Counted from the first letter of the stretch, positions 10,390-21,784 are shown. The stretch: DNA of 64,000 bases from Ariolimax columbianus (GCA_036924085.1 JAVGWX010000011.1:36515710-36579709); one strand, 5' to 3'. Numbers and translations: made by a program. The notes: a model not told the origin generated them from the letters alone.

Positions 10390-11440
10390 TGCTACATATT
10401 CGCTTTTTCTCTGTAAACACAGTTTAATACCGTAAAAAGAGTTTAGTACTATAAACAAAGTATAACACCGTAAATATCAATTAGTACTGTAAATACAGTT
10501 TAGTACCGTGAATTGAGTTGATTGCTACAAATGTAATTTAGTACTATTAATGTAGTTTATTACTGCAATATATTTTAGTACTGTAAATTTAGTTTAACAC
10601 TGTAAATATAGTTTAGTACTGTAAATATAGTTCAGAATATCAAATATAGTTTACCTCTCTAAATATGTTTAGTGCTGTATATATAGTTTGTTTAGTACTG
10701 TAAATTTAGTTTAGTGCTTTAAAAATAGTTTGTTTAGTATTTCTTTAGTACTGTAAATATAGTTTAGTGCTGTAAAAATAGTTTGTTCAGTATTGTAAAA
10801 ATTGTTTGTTTGGTGCTGTAAATATAGTTTGTTTAGTGCTGTAAAAATCGTTTGTTTGGTACTGTAAATATATTTTAACACTGCAAATATAGTTAGTTTA
10901 ACACTGTAAATTTAGTTTGTTTAGTGATGTAAATATAGTTTGTTTAGTACTGTAAATATATTTTAATACTGTATATATAGTTTGCTTAGTACTGTAAATA
11001 TATTTTGACACTGTAAATAATTTGTTCAGTACTGTAAATATATTGTAACACTGTAAATATAGTTTGTTTAGTGCCGTAAATATAGTTTGTTTAGTACTGT
11101 AAATATAGTTTAGTGCTGTAAAAATAGTTTGTTCAGTATTGTAAAAATTGTTTGTTTGGTGCTGTAAATATAGTTTGTTTAGTGATTTAAATATAGTTTG
11201 TTTAGTACTGTAAATATATTGTAACACTGTAAATATAGTTTGTTTAGTGCCGTAAATATAGTTTGTTTAGTACTGTAAATATATTTTATCACTGTAAATA
11301 TAGTTTGTTTAGTGCTGTAAGTATATTTTAACACTGTAAGTATAGTTTGTTTAGTACTGTAAATATAGTTTGTTTATATAGTTTGTTTAGTACTGTACAT
11401 ATATTTTAGCACTGTAAGTATAGTTTAGTACTAAACGATG
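10390..11440. repeat. AT-rich degenerate tandem array (~23 bp motif)
   Basis: About 1 kb of imperfect repeats of tagtactgtaaatatagttt with variable gtt/gttta linkers. Local period varies between about 20 and 25 bp, and the downstream half is more homogeneous. Open frames across it on the minus strand give Ile/Tyr/Asn/Leu-rich low-complexity peptides and are not genes. Confidence 0.9.
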
Positions 11441-13124
11441 GTATTGACCAGCTAATAGATTACCCGTTACCGTCTTGTATTATGTCATGTCCAGCTTTAT
11501 GATCTGAAGTATTCACGTACACTTCACACAGAATATCTGAATTATTTGGAAAATTAAAAAAAAAATATATAAGATATATAAATACTAAGCTGTGTTGTGC
11601 AGCCAATAATATCTATTGCGAGATATCACATATATGATATCACTGACAGTACACATGGAAAATATCTAACGAGATTTGTAGGTATGTTATTCTTTGTTTG
11701 TGTTATTCCATGCGAATAGAAGAAGTATACGTACTTACATGAGAGTATTTAAACTTAAAAACAGAAAGAAAATGTGTAATTCAGTACCATAATGTTCAAT
11801 AGACATCAGGTAAACATACAATAACACTGTGAGACATAGAAACATAATAAATACATGATAAATGATGCGATAAATATGCAAATTTATTTTGTAAAAAATG
11901 ATACACATTAATATAAACGAGTGAAGAAATGTTCGTACTTGCAAGGTAATCAAGGGAATAATTAAAACAAAGTAATATAAAAGTTAGCACGATCTATGAA
12001 CACACAGACGGTACCACAAAGCATGGACAAATAATTTAGATAACAGCTTTGAAATGAGTAAATGTATGTTTGCATAAAGATAAATTGTTTAATTTAGACA
12101 TACGTTAATATATGTAGCATTATATAATATATACAAATTGTAATGAGCCAATGTTTTGCAGATTCAATATTGCAACAGCAAAAATAAAAGATAATTGCCG
12201 AAATTGATTGTTTTATACTGTAAATAAATAATAACCATTGATATATTCAATCATATAAGTTTTTATACTTAAATGGCGGTAAAATAGTTGATTTAGAATT
12301 CGGGAAACCTACCTTTGATTCCAGAAATGTTGCTTTTCCTTTAAAACAGTTCCGAAAACAAACTTTCCAATTCCGTTTTTCATATAGAAAAACACGAAAA
12401 AAATACTAAGTCACTCTGTATTTTGAAAATGTAAAATCAAATTTCAAAAACTATTTTCTAAACTTTCGTCCAGATACAGGATAGGTATATATATAGCAGA
12501 AAAACTGAACATGTTGAAGCAGAAGAATCCCATCTATAATAAAGACTTTATGGTCCCAGTCGTCATTGCTACCGCGCTTTCTAGGAAATCCGTTGATTCT
12601 AAGAATTGCTACTCTCCTGGGTAAGCGCGCTGTTCTAAGAGGGAAGTTTGTCGATTGGTTTCATTATGACACGTCGTGTCCGGATTGGTTGGTTCGAGGC
12701 GCGGGCGTACAAAATGTCTTTATCTTTCGTTTCCGGTAATTTGTATACAGGGTTTGGCCGCACTGTATACAGTGTACAGTTTTAACATGTTTATAGTGCT
12801 GGGTTTGGAAAAAACGATACCATTATTACATTCATTCATATATTGCAGAGTTTGGAAGTACTGTACGATTATCATACGTATAAAGTGCCGTCCTTAGACC
12901 AAATCAGAGCTCGCATTGTTCAGGCCCCTCTATGACAGCACCCCCCCCCCCCCCCCCCCCTTTTGGTATTTTAGAAATGGCAAAACACATCTTCACATTC
13001 TCTTATGGTATTTTAGAAACGGCCTTTGCCTTTGTAACAGCAGATTACGATAATTATGGCAATAAGACGGTCACTGGCAAACTAATACATTTGATAAATA
13101 TTTTAATTGAATATCTCCAATTTG
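11441..13124. other. AT-rich region without recognised genes
   Basis: Very AT-rich with no domain-bearing ORF. A C homopolymer lies at 12939-12960. Short ORFs (e.g. 12676-12897, 12932-13180) have no family signature. Confidence 0.55.
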
Positions 13125-13300
13125 TACTTTGTGTCTTAATTCACACTAAAGAGAGTTCCATGGCGTCCTGTTATACGTGACGGGAAATTCCATTTTGGGT
13201 TAAGGGGAGGACAGGTCGATATAATTTTTTTTTGAAAATCAATAAGTAAAGACTTAGATAAACAGAGAAGTGTAGAAACGATGAAATATTCAGTTTTACG
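13125..13300 (+). repeat. Dispersed repeat R1, sense copy
   Basis: Partner of 8495-8670: gtgtcttaattcacac, ggggaggacaggtcgatat and aagtaaagacttagataaa occur in the same order and spacing. Confidence 0.65.
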
Positions 13301-13303
13301 AAG

Positions 13304-13332
13304 GGTTAGGGTTAGGGTTATGGTTAGGTTTA
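13304..13332 (+). repeat. Telomere-like (TTAGGG)n run
   Basis: About four units (gggttagggttagggtta, then tggttagg) of the metazoan telomere hexamer lie immediately downstream of repeat R1. It is too short to be a telomere: an interstitial telomeric sequence or chance. Confidence 0.75.
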
Positions 13333-13388
13333 GTTAGATAACATGGTTCTTGTATCGTCTGACAGCATGGATAATGCCATGCTGCTGT

Positions 13389-13535
13389 AGAAACTGGATG
13401 CTACTCTCCATATGATGGACCAACGTTGACAGATTCCAGAAACTGGATGCTACTCTCCTTATGATGGACCAACGTTGACAGATTAAAGAAACTGGATGCT
13501 ACTCTCCTTATGATTAACCAACGTTGACAGATTCA
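13389..13535. repeat. Three 49-bp tandem units
   Basis: Three consecutive units share agaaactggatgctactctc and accaacgttgacagatt, starting at 13389, 13438 and 13487. Confidence 0.92.
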
Positions 13536-13833
13536 AGAAATTCATTGCTAAGAAGGCAGGAATAAGCAGACGCAGAAATTCTCGTCTTTTCTCGCAAAAT
13601 GTCTGACTATTCTGTAACATTACTGCCTCAAAATTGGGTGCTAAAAATATATATTTCTTTCTTTTGTTTGGGGCGAATTAAGCTGCAAGTACACTAAAAT
13701 AAAATAAAAAAACAATTAACAGAATTCACTCTTACCATTCTTATTAAGAATGCTTGTCTTATACCTTAAATTACAGTTAGGGAGGGCGAGGAAAGAAATT
13801 GGTCATCCCTCATCATAAATGTGTGACCTGGTA

Positions 13834-14195
13834 CTTCTTCTTCGTTCGTTCTTAATCTCCCGCTACCAAACCCTGAAAGGACTTAAGTAGCAGAATGTAG
13901 TCCAGAGAACGGAATGCGTTGTGTCGTAGTTTACAGCTTGGCTGCGATATTTGCACCTTTCAGTCCAACACATCCGACTTCAGCAAGCATTTTTTTAGTA
14001 TTGGGCTAGCATTCCCTCTTCGATCCCTTCTCCTTAGCCAGTCTCTGTCCTGCTGCAGCCTGTTATCCAGTATCACCGCGTGGAGGGGTCGAAGGGTCTT
14101 GGCAGCTATGGTTCGCTGGCACTGACGCTAGCAGTCAGCTATGGGTCGCTGACCACTGCAGCTCATGTGCTGCTCAGCATCGTGATCCCGTGGCC
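13834..14195 (-). repeat. SINE-2 copy, near full length
   Basis: Antisense to the plus strand: it opens with the (TTC)n complement of the tail and ttcttaatctcccgctacc, then cggaatgcgttgtgtcgta, cagtccaacacatccgact, ccttctccttagccagtctc, tatcaccgcgtggagg, ctgacgctagcagtcagcta and cagcatcgtgatcccg. At about 360 bp it is one of the most complete copies and a good reference for the family. Confidence 0.85.
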
Positions 14196-14404
14196 TGGTA
14201 CAATAAAGCCCTTACATTTAATCTCCAACAGCAATATCTGCTTTAGAACTGACTATGTTCGTAGTCTTGTCTTGTCTTGTCTTATCCACTTGTGCCATGG
14301 GAAATCGTAGTTTTTTTGTGTACGGCCAGACGAAGAAATAGTCGTCATCCCATGACGATTTAGAATATCCGCAGCATTTCCTATCCACCTATTTCTCGGA
14401 GATA

Positions 14405-15146
14405 AACGCTGGAAAATACAAAATTAATGACCAACAATGTCGAGGGCTTCAACAGTAGGATAAAAGCTAACGACCAGGAACTCGAGGTGGTAGACCGTTT
14501 TAAATATCTGGGTTCAATTGTCAATGATAAAGGATCAAAATGTGAGGTGTTGGCCAGAATAGCGCAGACAATAGCTGCGCTTGCACGGCTTAACAACATA
14601 TGTCAAGATAAACGGTTAGCACTATGCACGGATATCAGATTAATGTGCACATTGGTCCTGTCAATATTCCCATATGCTGACCTTCTGCGAAGAATACAAG
14701 CCTTGGAGATGAGATGTTTCCGAAGAATTTTAAACGTCATGTACAAAGATCGAGTTACAAATGAGGAAATACGAGATAGAATTACGGCAGCAATAGGGCC
14801 TTTTGAAGACCTCTTGGCAACTGTCAAAAGAAGGAAACTCGCTTGGTATGGTCACATATCGAGATGAAATGGTCTTTCAAATACGATCCTCCACGGAAAG
14901 GAGCAAGGCAGACGACGAAGAGGCCGTCCCAAAAAGAGGTGGGAGGGCAACATAAAAGAATGGACCAATCTTCGACCAGAAGAAGTACAGGCAGCGGCCG
15001 CTGTCACAGAGAGGTGGCGTAGGATTGTGAGGATGTCTTCATGTGTGCCCCAACGATCTCAACGGTTATGTGATGACCTGACCTATTTCTCGGTCTTCAC
15101 GATTGTGACAACCCGATCATCGTGCGTTATACGCGCACATGAGTAA
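14405..15146 (+). pseudogene. LINE-D C-terminal half, one internal stop
   Basis: The C-terminal portion of a LINE ORF downstream of the RT catalytic box. It reads DRFKYLGSIVNDKGSKCE (the post-RT YLG block, about 14490-14545), ALEMRCFRRILNV, DRVTNEEIRDRI, KRRKLAWYGHISR (about 14826-14864), then a TGA at 14865-14867. The same frame continues with GRRRRGRPKKRWEGNIKEWTN and CVPQRSQRL to a stop at 15144-15146. Only one nonsense change separates the two parts. The RT core and endonuclease are missing, so this is a 5'-truncated dead copy. The internal stop looks like CGA to TGA. Confidence 0.88.
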
Positions 15147-15334
15147 GCCTGCATTCTCATTAGGTGGGCAATCCATCATCCTCATCAATATATTCAGTGC
15201 AGGCTTCAACGATGTTTACCATCTCTTTATTATGCATTCTGTCTCTGCTAGTTGCGTTGATGGTTTCCCGGAGGCATCTCATCTCGCATGTCGTGAACTT
15301 TCTCTCTAGATGTTAGTCCTAGTCGACTTGTACT

Positions 15335-15440
15335 GCTACTGTGCAGGCCCCAGCTCTGGCGTGAGCTGGAAGTAGCCGACAGGAGGTCTTCCTACTTAGC
15401 GGGCTAGGATCTAGCAGCTTATTACTCCGCTGCGTTGGCG
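15335..15440. repeat. Dispersed repeat R2 copy
   Basis: Shares gtgcaggccccagctctggc, cctacttagcgggctagg and gagcagctta-like blocks with 63565-63660. Class unknown; possibly a LINE 3' UTR. Confidence 0.6.
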
Positions 15441-15447
15441 TACGCAC

Positions 15448-15473
15448 GCACACACACACAAACACATACACAC
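15448..15473. repeat. (CA)n microsatellite
   Basis: A short CA tract with aaacacataca interruptions directly precedes the start of LINE-B homology. Confidence 0.85.
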
Positions 15474-16566
15474 GAAAGTTAAAATCACATGGAATAGGTG
15501 GGGAAGTTGCCAAATGGATTGAAAATTGATTAACGGGAAGAAGGCAGAGGGTGGGAATAAATAAAGAGTACTCTGAGTGGTGTGAACTGAAAAGTGGTGT
15601 GCCACAAGGCTCGGTTTTGGGACCAATTTTGTTCTTGATATATATAAATGTTTTAGACATTGATATGGGATCCATGATTGCAAAATTTGCTGATGACACA
15701 ATACTATGCAGTAGTGTCTCATCTAAAGCGGAAGTGGATGTATTAATGTCGGATTTAGATAAAATTCAAGAATGGTCTGTAAGCTGGCAAATGGAGTTTA
15801 ATGTAGATAAATGTACAGTCATCCACATGGGTAGATCCAATATGGAACATAATTACAGAATGGGAGAAAACAATATTAGAAATATAGATAAGGAAAGGGA
15901 TCTAGGGGTTATAATAGATCATACAGGAAAGGTGAGTGAGCAAGTTAAGGTAGCAGTGAAAAAGCAAATGCAATGTTAGGTATGATAAAAAGAAATATTA
16001 AACATAGGAGCAAGGAAGTCATCGTTAAACTGTATAAAGCTTTAGTTAGACCTAGATTGGAGTACTGTGTACAGGTGTGGAGTCCTTATCATAGAGGGGA
16101 TATAAACATGCTAGAAAGAATACAAAAAAGAGCGACAAAGATGATAGTGGGATTCCAGAATTACAGTTACGAGGAGCGACTCAGAAAAACCGGCCTACAG
16201 TGTCTCGAAGAGAGAAGAATTCGTGGTGACTTAATACAGGTTTATAAAATGATCAGAGGAATGGATAAATTAGACTATAACAAGTTTTTTAAAATACAGC
16301 CACCCACAAAAATACGAGGGCAAAGCTACAAGCTTACTAAAGAGAGGTCCAGATTAGATATTAGGAAATATTTTTTTAGTCAAAGAGTGGTGTCTGGTTG
16401 GAATGCATTGCCAGGGGAGGTAGTGGAGGCGGGGACAGTTATTGCATTTAAGAATAAACTGGATGCGCATAGCTTTTAGAGCAAGGTGATGTAAATGTAA
16501 CTGGTTGTATACAGACTCTGCGGGGTCTTCTAAACCAGAATAAAGACGTTAAGTTAAGTTAAGTTA
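15474..16566 (+). pseudogene. LINE-B (CR1-type) copy B3: RT to 3' end, one frameshift
   Basis: The longest LINE-B copy. The frame starting about 15474 covers IGGEVAKWIENWLTGR, GVPQGSVLGPILFLIYIN (about 15596-15650), the catalytic KFADDTILCSSV (about 15680-15715), WQMEFNVDKCTVIHMG and LGVIIDHTGKV. A frameshift at about 15965 (residues KKQMQC) moves the rest to another frame: MLGMIKRNIKHRSKEV, ALVRPRLEYCVQVWSPY, LERIQKRATKMIVGF, FFSQRVVSGWNALPGEV and a terminal AHSF at 16479. The 3' UTR holds tggttgtatacagactc, a taaagacg motif and three TTAAG units (16549-16566). The RT palm is otherwise intact, so this copy is young or little decayed. It is 5'-truncated: the endonuclease is absent. Confidence 0.93.
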
Positions 16567-16599
16567 AAGGACAGTAATTTAATAACATCAATTCTGTTA

Positions 16600-17235
16600 A
16601 TAACATTGCTACAAGAGAGCGGACCATACATTTTGTGGACTTTATCGTTCGACATGTTCCCTGTATTTTGTCAACACACTTTGTCCACCTGTCCATTAGC
16701 TTGTGGATGCCTTCTGAAAAAAAAGAGATTTCAGTGTGATCTAAAGCCAATTTTGTACCCTTCCATTACCTCGTTGGCAGCTGCCTTATGGCCATCTTCT
16801 ACACACTTTCCTATAACTGAGGTCATCATGGACAATTTTGTGCACAGCGCCGTGACTCATATTGAAATTCACGGCTATTTCATCAATAGTGAATCGTCTA
16901 TTGTCATGGACTAAGGGGTCGATCTACTGTTTCACTTTGTCAGTTGCCACGATTGCTAGTCTCCCATGCCGCGGTTCATCAATGAGATTTTGTCTTCCGT
17001 TTAAAAATCATTCTACCAATTCATACACTCTCCTCACAACCAAACAACTTCCTCCATACTGAACCTTCATTCTTCTGTAGATCTCATACCCTCTGACAAC
17101 ACGTTTTTCAACGGAGCGGCCATGATTTATGCTATAATGCCCATGCGCATACTGCTCGATACTCACAATCCCTACATGGATTATTGCTAGAGAGCCATTG
17201 TGTGTCCTGAAATACGATTTTCCGTTCTTCATTCT
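16600..17235 (-). pseudogene. mariner-like transposase, internally deleted
   Basis: The minus strand encodes an N-terminal part with helix-turn-helix-like segments: MKVQYGGSCLVVRRVYE, NGRQNLIDEPRHGRLAIV (the F.nGr..i.D.pr.GRP linker), NRRFTIDEIAVNFNMSHGAV, then RKVCRRWP. The C-terminal end EGIHKLMDRWTKCV (about 16690-16735) matches the mariner C-terminus that follows the last catalytic Asp. The central catalytic region (GDETW onwards, with the DD(D/E) triad) is missing, so the copy is dead. Terminal inverted repeats were not found. The assignment rests on the linker and C-terminal motifs, from family knowledge. Confidence 0.75.
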
Positions 17236-17303
17236 CTTTCATGCACGTAATAATAAAATTGGTGTAACTTATTTATTGACTGTCCTTCGCCACGCATTTA
17301 CGA

Positions 17304-17304
<1 letters not shown>

Positions 17305-17358
<54 letters not shown>

Positions 17359-17359
17359 C

Positions 17360-17414
<55 letters not shown>
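17305..17414. repeat. (TA)n microsatellite
   Basis: About 110 bp of TA repeats with a short (TA)2CA-type interruption near 17350-17368. Confidence 0.98.
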
Positions 17415-17417
<3 letters not shown>

Positions 17418-17524
17418 GAAAGGTTGACCGATCCGGGTTTTTTTCGGTGCTGAGTAGCACATGTTACGGACAATTCTTAGTCTGCCAAATAGTGCCCTGC
17501 AACCGAATTCAAATAAGTTGAAAA

Positions 17525-17812
17525 GGATCACAATGAAGAGCAGTGTATGCGCTCCGGTGGTCAGCGACCCAAAGCTGGATCAATGACCGGGAGCTGGCAA
17601 TAGTCTTCTCCACATCCACGTGGTGATCATGGATAAAAAGGAAAGGTTAACCCAGTACGCAGAAATGTCCAGCTGAAGTCGGATGTGTCCGACCGAAATG
17701 TGAAAATATCGCTATCAAGCTGTAAACTATGACACAACCCATTCTGTTCTCCGGACAACATCATTCTACTTGCAAACCCATTTTCAGTTTAGAACCAACG
17801 ACGAAGAAGACA
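17525..17812 (+). repeat. SINE-2 copy
   Basis: Sense copy with gagcagtgtatgcgctc, gtcagcgacccaaagctg, acgtggtgatcatggat, agctgaagtcggatgtgtcc and atcaagctgtaaactatgac, and a short tail acgacgaagaagac. It lacks part of the central aggctgca/ggctaaggag block. Confidence 0.8.
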
Positions 17813-18054
17813 AATAAATAAGTGGAAGAGCAGCGTGATAATTTTAGACTCAAAAAGGTTTGAATACTTTCAATTTCAATTCGTGTTGTTTCATTACTGT
17901 AGCGGTTTGAGTAACTCCCACGTGAGATTAGCTGTGTAAATACATCATGATAAGCCATTCAAGCTAACTTACTGTGTTCCTGCAGAAGGGCGTATGCGAT
18001 AATGGAATAAAAAAGACGGTTGTAGAAATGATGTCTACTTTGCAACATAGGCTT

Positions 18055-18800
18055 TCTAGTTGATCATCATGCTGATCATCATCTTCTATCCACTTGTTAG
18101 ATGTCGTTTGGGAAGTTGTAATTTTCTGTCGTGTGCCAGCTTTCTCGCTGATCTTGTTGTCATTCCGTGTTTCTTCAGTGACACTCACTATCTGTTCGTC
18201 TTTTTCGTGGGTTTCTTCTTGCTCGGCAAGCCTGATGTCTGGTAGTATAGATTCGAGCAGCTGATAACTTTGTTTGCATTCTTGTCAGGTGTCCGAACCA
18301 TTTTATTCTCTGCCTTTCCATGTATTCCATGTACGGTGTTGCAGCCACTTTCTGTCGGATTACTTCGTTTCCTACTCTGTCCAACTTTGTGACCCGACAG
18401 CCTTTTGCAAACACCTCAATTCGCATCCATGATATTTCTTTCTTGTGCCTTGGTGAGAGTCCAAGCCTGACAGTGGTAGCGGAGAGTTGGTATAAAAATA
18501 CTATTTATCAGCCGCCTCTTTGTCTCCACGGGAATGTCTTTGTGTTTTAATAACGGTGAGAGCTGATAGGAAACCACATTAGGTTTCTGTGTTCTTGATT
18601 CCACCTCTCTGTCCAGTCTTCCATCTTGCGTGCACGTGATGCCCAAGTATTTGAATTTTTTTATCTGTAAGTTCTGTGCTTTTTACCTGAATATTTTCTC
18701 TATTCTGCTGATTGTCATTGTCTCCGTCTTTGCTGTACTAATCCGTATATTATGTCTATCGCTAGAATTGTTTAGGGTATTACAATTTCTAGTCTGTTGT
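18055..18800 (-). pseudogene. LINE-E C-terminal region, decayed
   Basis: The minus strand reads KFKYLGITCTQDGRLDRE (about 18600-18655), SYQLSPLLKHKDIPVETK, RRLINSIFIPTLRYHCQ, WTLTKAQE, then after a frameshift MERQRIKWFGHLTRMQ (about 18260-18320) and RHQACRARRNPRKRR. Upstream (about 18680-18800) a decayed piece fits the region after the RT box. A GAT-rich tail (complement of ttgatcatcatgctgatc) lies at 18057-18084. The same lineage appears on the plus strand at 35640-36330. Confidence 0.82.
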
Positions 18801-18839
18801 ATCGTGAATTGGTTATTGCTTCTGCAGGATCTGATTCAC

Positions 18840-19153
18840 TGTTTTGGGCAGGGACGCAGCATTGAATGAGCTGACAGCAACTATTGGCTCATAACTGGTT
18901 GCCTACATCCGAATGTGTGACAAATAACACATCAAGCCCCTAGATCACCCCCAAGTTACAGTTCTGAAAACAGACTGCAATCATGCAGCTTGACTAATTG
19001 ATTCTGGGATCGAAGAGGGAAATCAAACCCGGTTCCAAATATGTCGTGCAGAAACCGGGTGTGCCGAGCCGAAAGACGCAGATATTGCAGCCTCGCTGTA
19101 AACTAGAACACAACTTGACAACGTTCTTTTCATGACAAACTTAAAATAATAAG
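18840..19153 (+). repeat. SINE-2 copy, diverged
   Basis: Contains gaatgagctgacagcaacta, gattctgggatcgaagaggg, gccgagccgaaagacgcag and cctcgctgtaaactagaac. It leads into a hugely expanded (GAA)n tail. Confidence 0.7.
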
Positions 19154-19538
19154 AAGAAGAAAAAGGAGAAGAAGAAAAAAAAAAAAGCAGAAAAAGAAGA
19201 AGAAGAAAAAAAAGAAGAAGAAGAACAAACGAAGAAAAAGTAGCACAAGTAGAATAAATGAAGAAGAAAAGAAAAAGACGAAATAGAAGAAAATAAGATG
19301 AAGAAAAAGAAGAAGAAGAAAAAAAGAATAAGAAGAAGAAAAAAAGAAGTAGAAAAAGAAGAAGAAAGTGAAGAAAAAAATGAAGAAGCAAAGGAAGATG
19401 AAAAAGAAGAAGAAGATGAAGAAGAAGAAGAAAAATATTAATACGAAGAAGAAGATGAAGAAACAGAAGAGAAGAAGAAGAGGAAGACAAAAAGAAGAAA
19501 AAGAAGACAAGAAGAAGAAGAAGGAGAAGATCAACGGT
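19150..19538 (+). repeat. 390-bp (GAA)n-type polypurine tract
   Basis: Almost entirely A and G on the plus strand (mixed GAA, GAAA and GATGAA). It continues directly from the SINE-2 3' end, so it is best explained as an expanded SINE-2 tail. Phe/Ser/Leu-rich minus-strand frames and Lys/Glu-rich plus-strand frames here are low-complexity artefacts. Confidence 0.95.
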
Positions 19539-19929
19539 TTAAAGGTGACTTATTAACTAAAGAACACACAATTAGAGGCAGGAAGAAAATATCAGCATCT
19601 GTGTCATCATTGTGTCGTTCGCAACACATCAATACAGTCAATGACAACACTATGCAGATAACATATGGAAATTCATCAAGTTAAAAAAATTAAAAGCTTC
19701 CACAATAATTTGATCCTTGTGAGACTGCAAAAACAAATAATAATCAGCGAAAAGCGAAAACGTCAAAGCTTATTGAAGATCAACTTAACACGTTTGTCAA
19801 TGAACAGTGTGTACTGAGAGATATGTTAAGTTGTTGTTGTGGAAGAACAACAACAACTTGTTTCTGCTCTCCGCTCCTGTGCACAACGAAATTTCGGCGT
19901 TCCAAGTGAACACCTGTCCAGCACTGAAG
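19539..19929. other. No feature recognised
   Basis: AT-rich with no domain-bearing ORF. A short duplicated ttgttgttgtgg/caacaacaac inverted pair near 19832-19860 is simple sequence. Confidence 0.5.
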
Positions 19930-19930
19930 G

Positions 19931-19962
<32 letters not shown>

Positions 19963-20255
19963 ATTTAATGTCCATAATGAGTAAGATTACCCTTTTGTGC
20001 GCCCAGAAAAGGATGTTAAGTGGTGGGTTGTAGTAGCTTTCCTCACATCCCGAGCATGCTGATGAATATGAACACCAGGCGGTTGTGCTTTGCTTGGCTT
20101 CATCTGCGTGGCGCTCACTACTACGGGGATCACATCGATCTACATCTTGTCATTCGGGCTGCCTTGAAAACAGCCTGTTTCCAGAGAACGCTACATGGAA
20201 AAGAGATCGTGGTCCTGGTCAGTGTATTGTGCCTGACCCTGTCACGACATCCTAG
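19930..20255 (-). repeat. SINE-1 copy, antisense, with expanded (CAA)n tail
   Basis: (GTT)11 at 19930-19962 is the complement of the (CAA)n tail. Antisense SINE-1 blocks follow: cctcacatcccgagcatgct, cttggcttcatctgcgtgg, ctactacggggatcacatc and cttgaaaacagcctgtttcc. The SINE 5' end grades into the 37-bp array. Confidence 0.85.
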
Positions 20256-20535
20256 TGTCACGACATCCTGGTCAGTGTATTGTGCCTGACCCTGTCACGA
20301 CGTCCTGGTCAGTGTATTGTGCCTGACCATGTCACGACATCCTGGTCAGTGTATTGTTCCTGACCCTGACACGATGTCCTGGTCAGTGCATTGTTCCTGA
20401 CCCTGACACGACATCCCGGTCAGTGTATTGTGCCTAACCCTGTCACGACATCCTGGTCAGTGTATTGTGCCTGACCCTGACACGACGTCCTGGTCAGTGT
20501 ATTTTGCCTGACCCTGACACGACGTCCTGGTCAAT
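20217..20535. repeat. 37-bp minisatellite grown from SINE-1
   Basis: Eight to nine units containing gtcagtgtattgtgcctgac and 'cctgtcacgacatcctg'. The unit matches the SINE-1 5' region (complement of gtcaggcacag...gaccaag, compare 8797-8860), so the array arose by tandem amplification within this SINE copy. One early unit carries an extra 17 bp. Confidence 0.9.
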
Positions 20536-21572
20536 GCCGGACTAGTCTAGCGTCTCGGTTCTCCAACACTGACGGTAACATATTTTCAGATAGCAGATGT
20601 CCTTTCGCACTGAACGTTCTAAAAAAAGCGAATGCACGTTTCCTACACCACTGACAGTGAAAATGCATTTTAAGAAAGAAATATTTATTAAAACGTTCAT
20701 AGACTTAAATAGTTTCAAACAGTGCCTTTCTTCAAGGAAAAGATCTGGATATAACGGCATTTTTTGTTCATTCATCCGACCGGGAAATTGATGCAAAGAA
20801 TTAAATATTAGCAAAGAGTACACGATTTCAATAAATCAAATTACATTTTTGTATAGGTGAATCCCAGAAAAGAGTACATGTTTTAAGATACTTGCCCAAT
20901 GTTTGCAACAATTCAACACATGTACACGTCATATATTTGTGTGGATAATTTTGTAACTAGTATTTTGGCCCCTCAATAGTGAGGGATTTTTTTTTCTTTT
21001 AGATATACATCAAAATAAAATACAAATTTCACCAGTAAATACGAACCAAATATCGCTGCTTAAAATATTAAGAGTATACAAATTCAATACTGAAATTGAG
21101 AATACAAATTTTTGTCTTTAAAAATTTTTTGCCATAAAATTCCAAAAATCTAAAAGTTTTTTATCATACAATAAAAACATAACAACTCAATCGTCGTTTT
21201 CTAAATCTTCCACTACGTGTTTCTATCAATTGCGATATCTCTGCTGATTTATGGAAAGAATTACTGTGTAAGTGCGTGGATTTTCGTGACGTGACTAGAC
21301 AGAACAGAGGTCACACATAAAGGAGTTAATTTTGGTATGGTGAGCGACAACCCGACAAACGGTAAGTATTAAAAGAAAATATATTACATGAAATGTCGGC
21401 AGAGTTATAGAGGACACATTTTTATGCCAAACGTTTACTCCCTACTGGTAATCGTATTCCATAGAACAGTAACTATCCCTATCAGGTGCAGCCCAAATAT
21501 TTATAAATAAATAAATAAATATATATATATATAAAGTAAGTAGCATGTCCTTTGCAGAATGTCGCTTCTTAC
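20536..21572. other. No gene recognised
   Basis: AT-rich unique-looking DNA, with (TAAA)n and (TA)n stretches at 21501-21533. No domain-bearing ORF. Confidence 0.5.
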
Positions 21573-21775
21573 AACCGACAACCTTCTCCGTAGTGGTGAG
21601 TGACACGCAGATGAAGCTAAGCATAGCACAACCGCCTGGAGGACCCTGGTCCACATTCATCAGCACGCTCGAGATGTGAGGAAAGCTACTGCAACCTGTC
21701 ACTTAACGTCCTTTTCAGGGCGCACAAAAGAATAACCTACTCATTGTGGGCATTCGCAAACAACAACAACAACTT
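21573..21775 (+). repeat. SINE-1 copy, 5'-truncated
   Basis: Contains ctccgtagtggtgagtgac, cagatgaagctaagcatagc, cacttaacgtccttttcagg and ctcattgtgggcattcgc, with tail (CAA)n at about 21759-21773. Confidence 0.88.
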
Positions 21776-21784
21776 ATTTGGCTG

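Noticed and set aside
10898..11227. 109-codon Tyr/Ile-rich ORF
   Set aside because: Lies wholly within the AT-rich tandem array.
19023..19556. Phe-rich and Lys-rich ORFs
   Set aside because: Translation of a polypurine tract.
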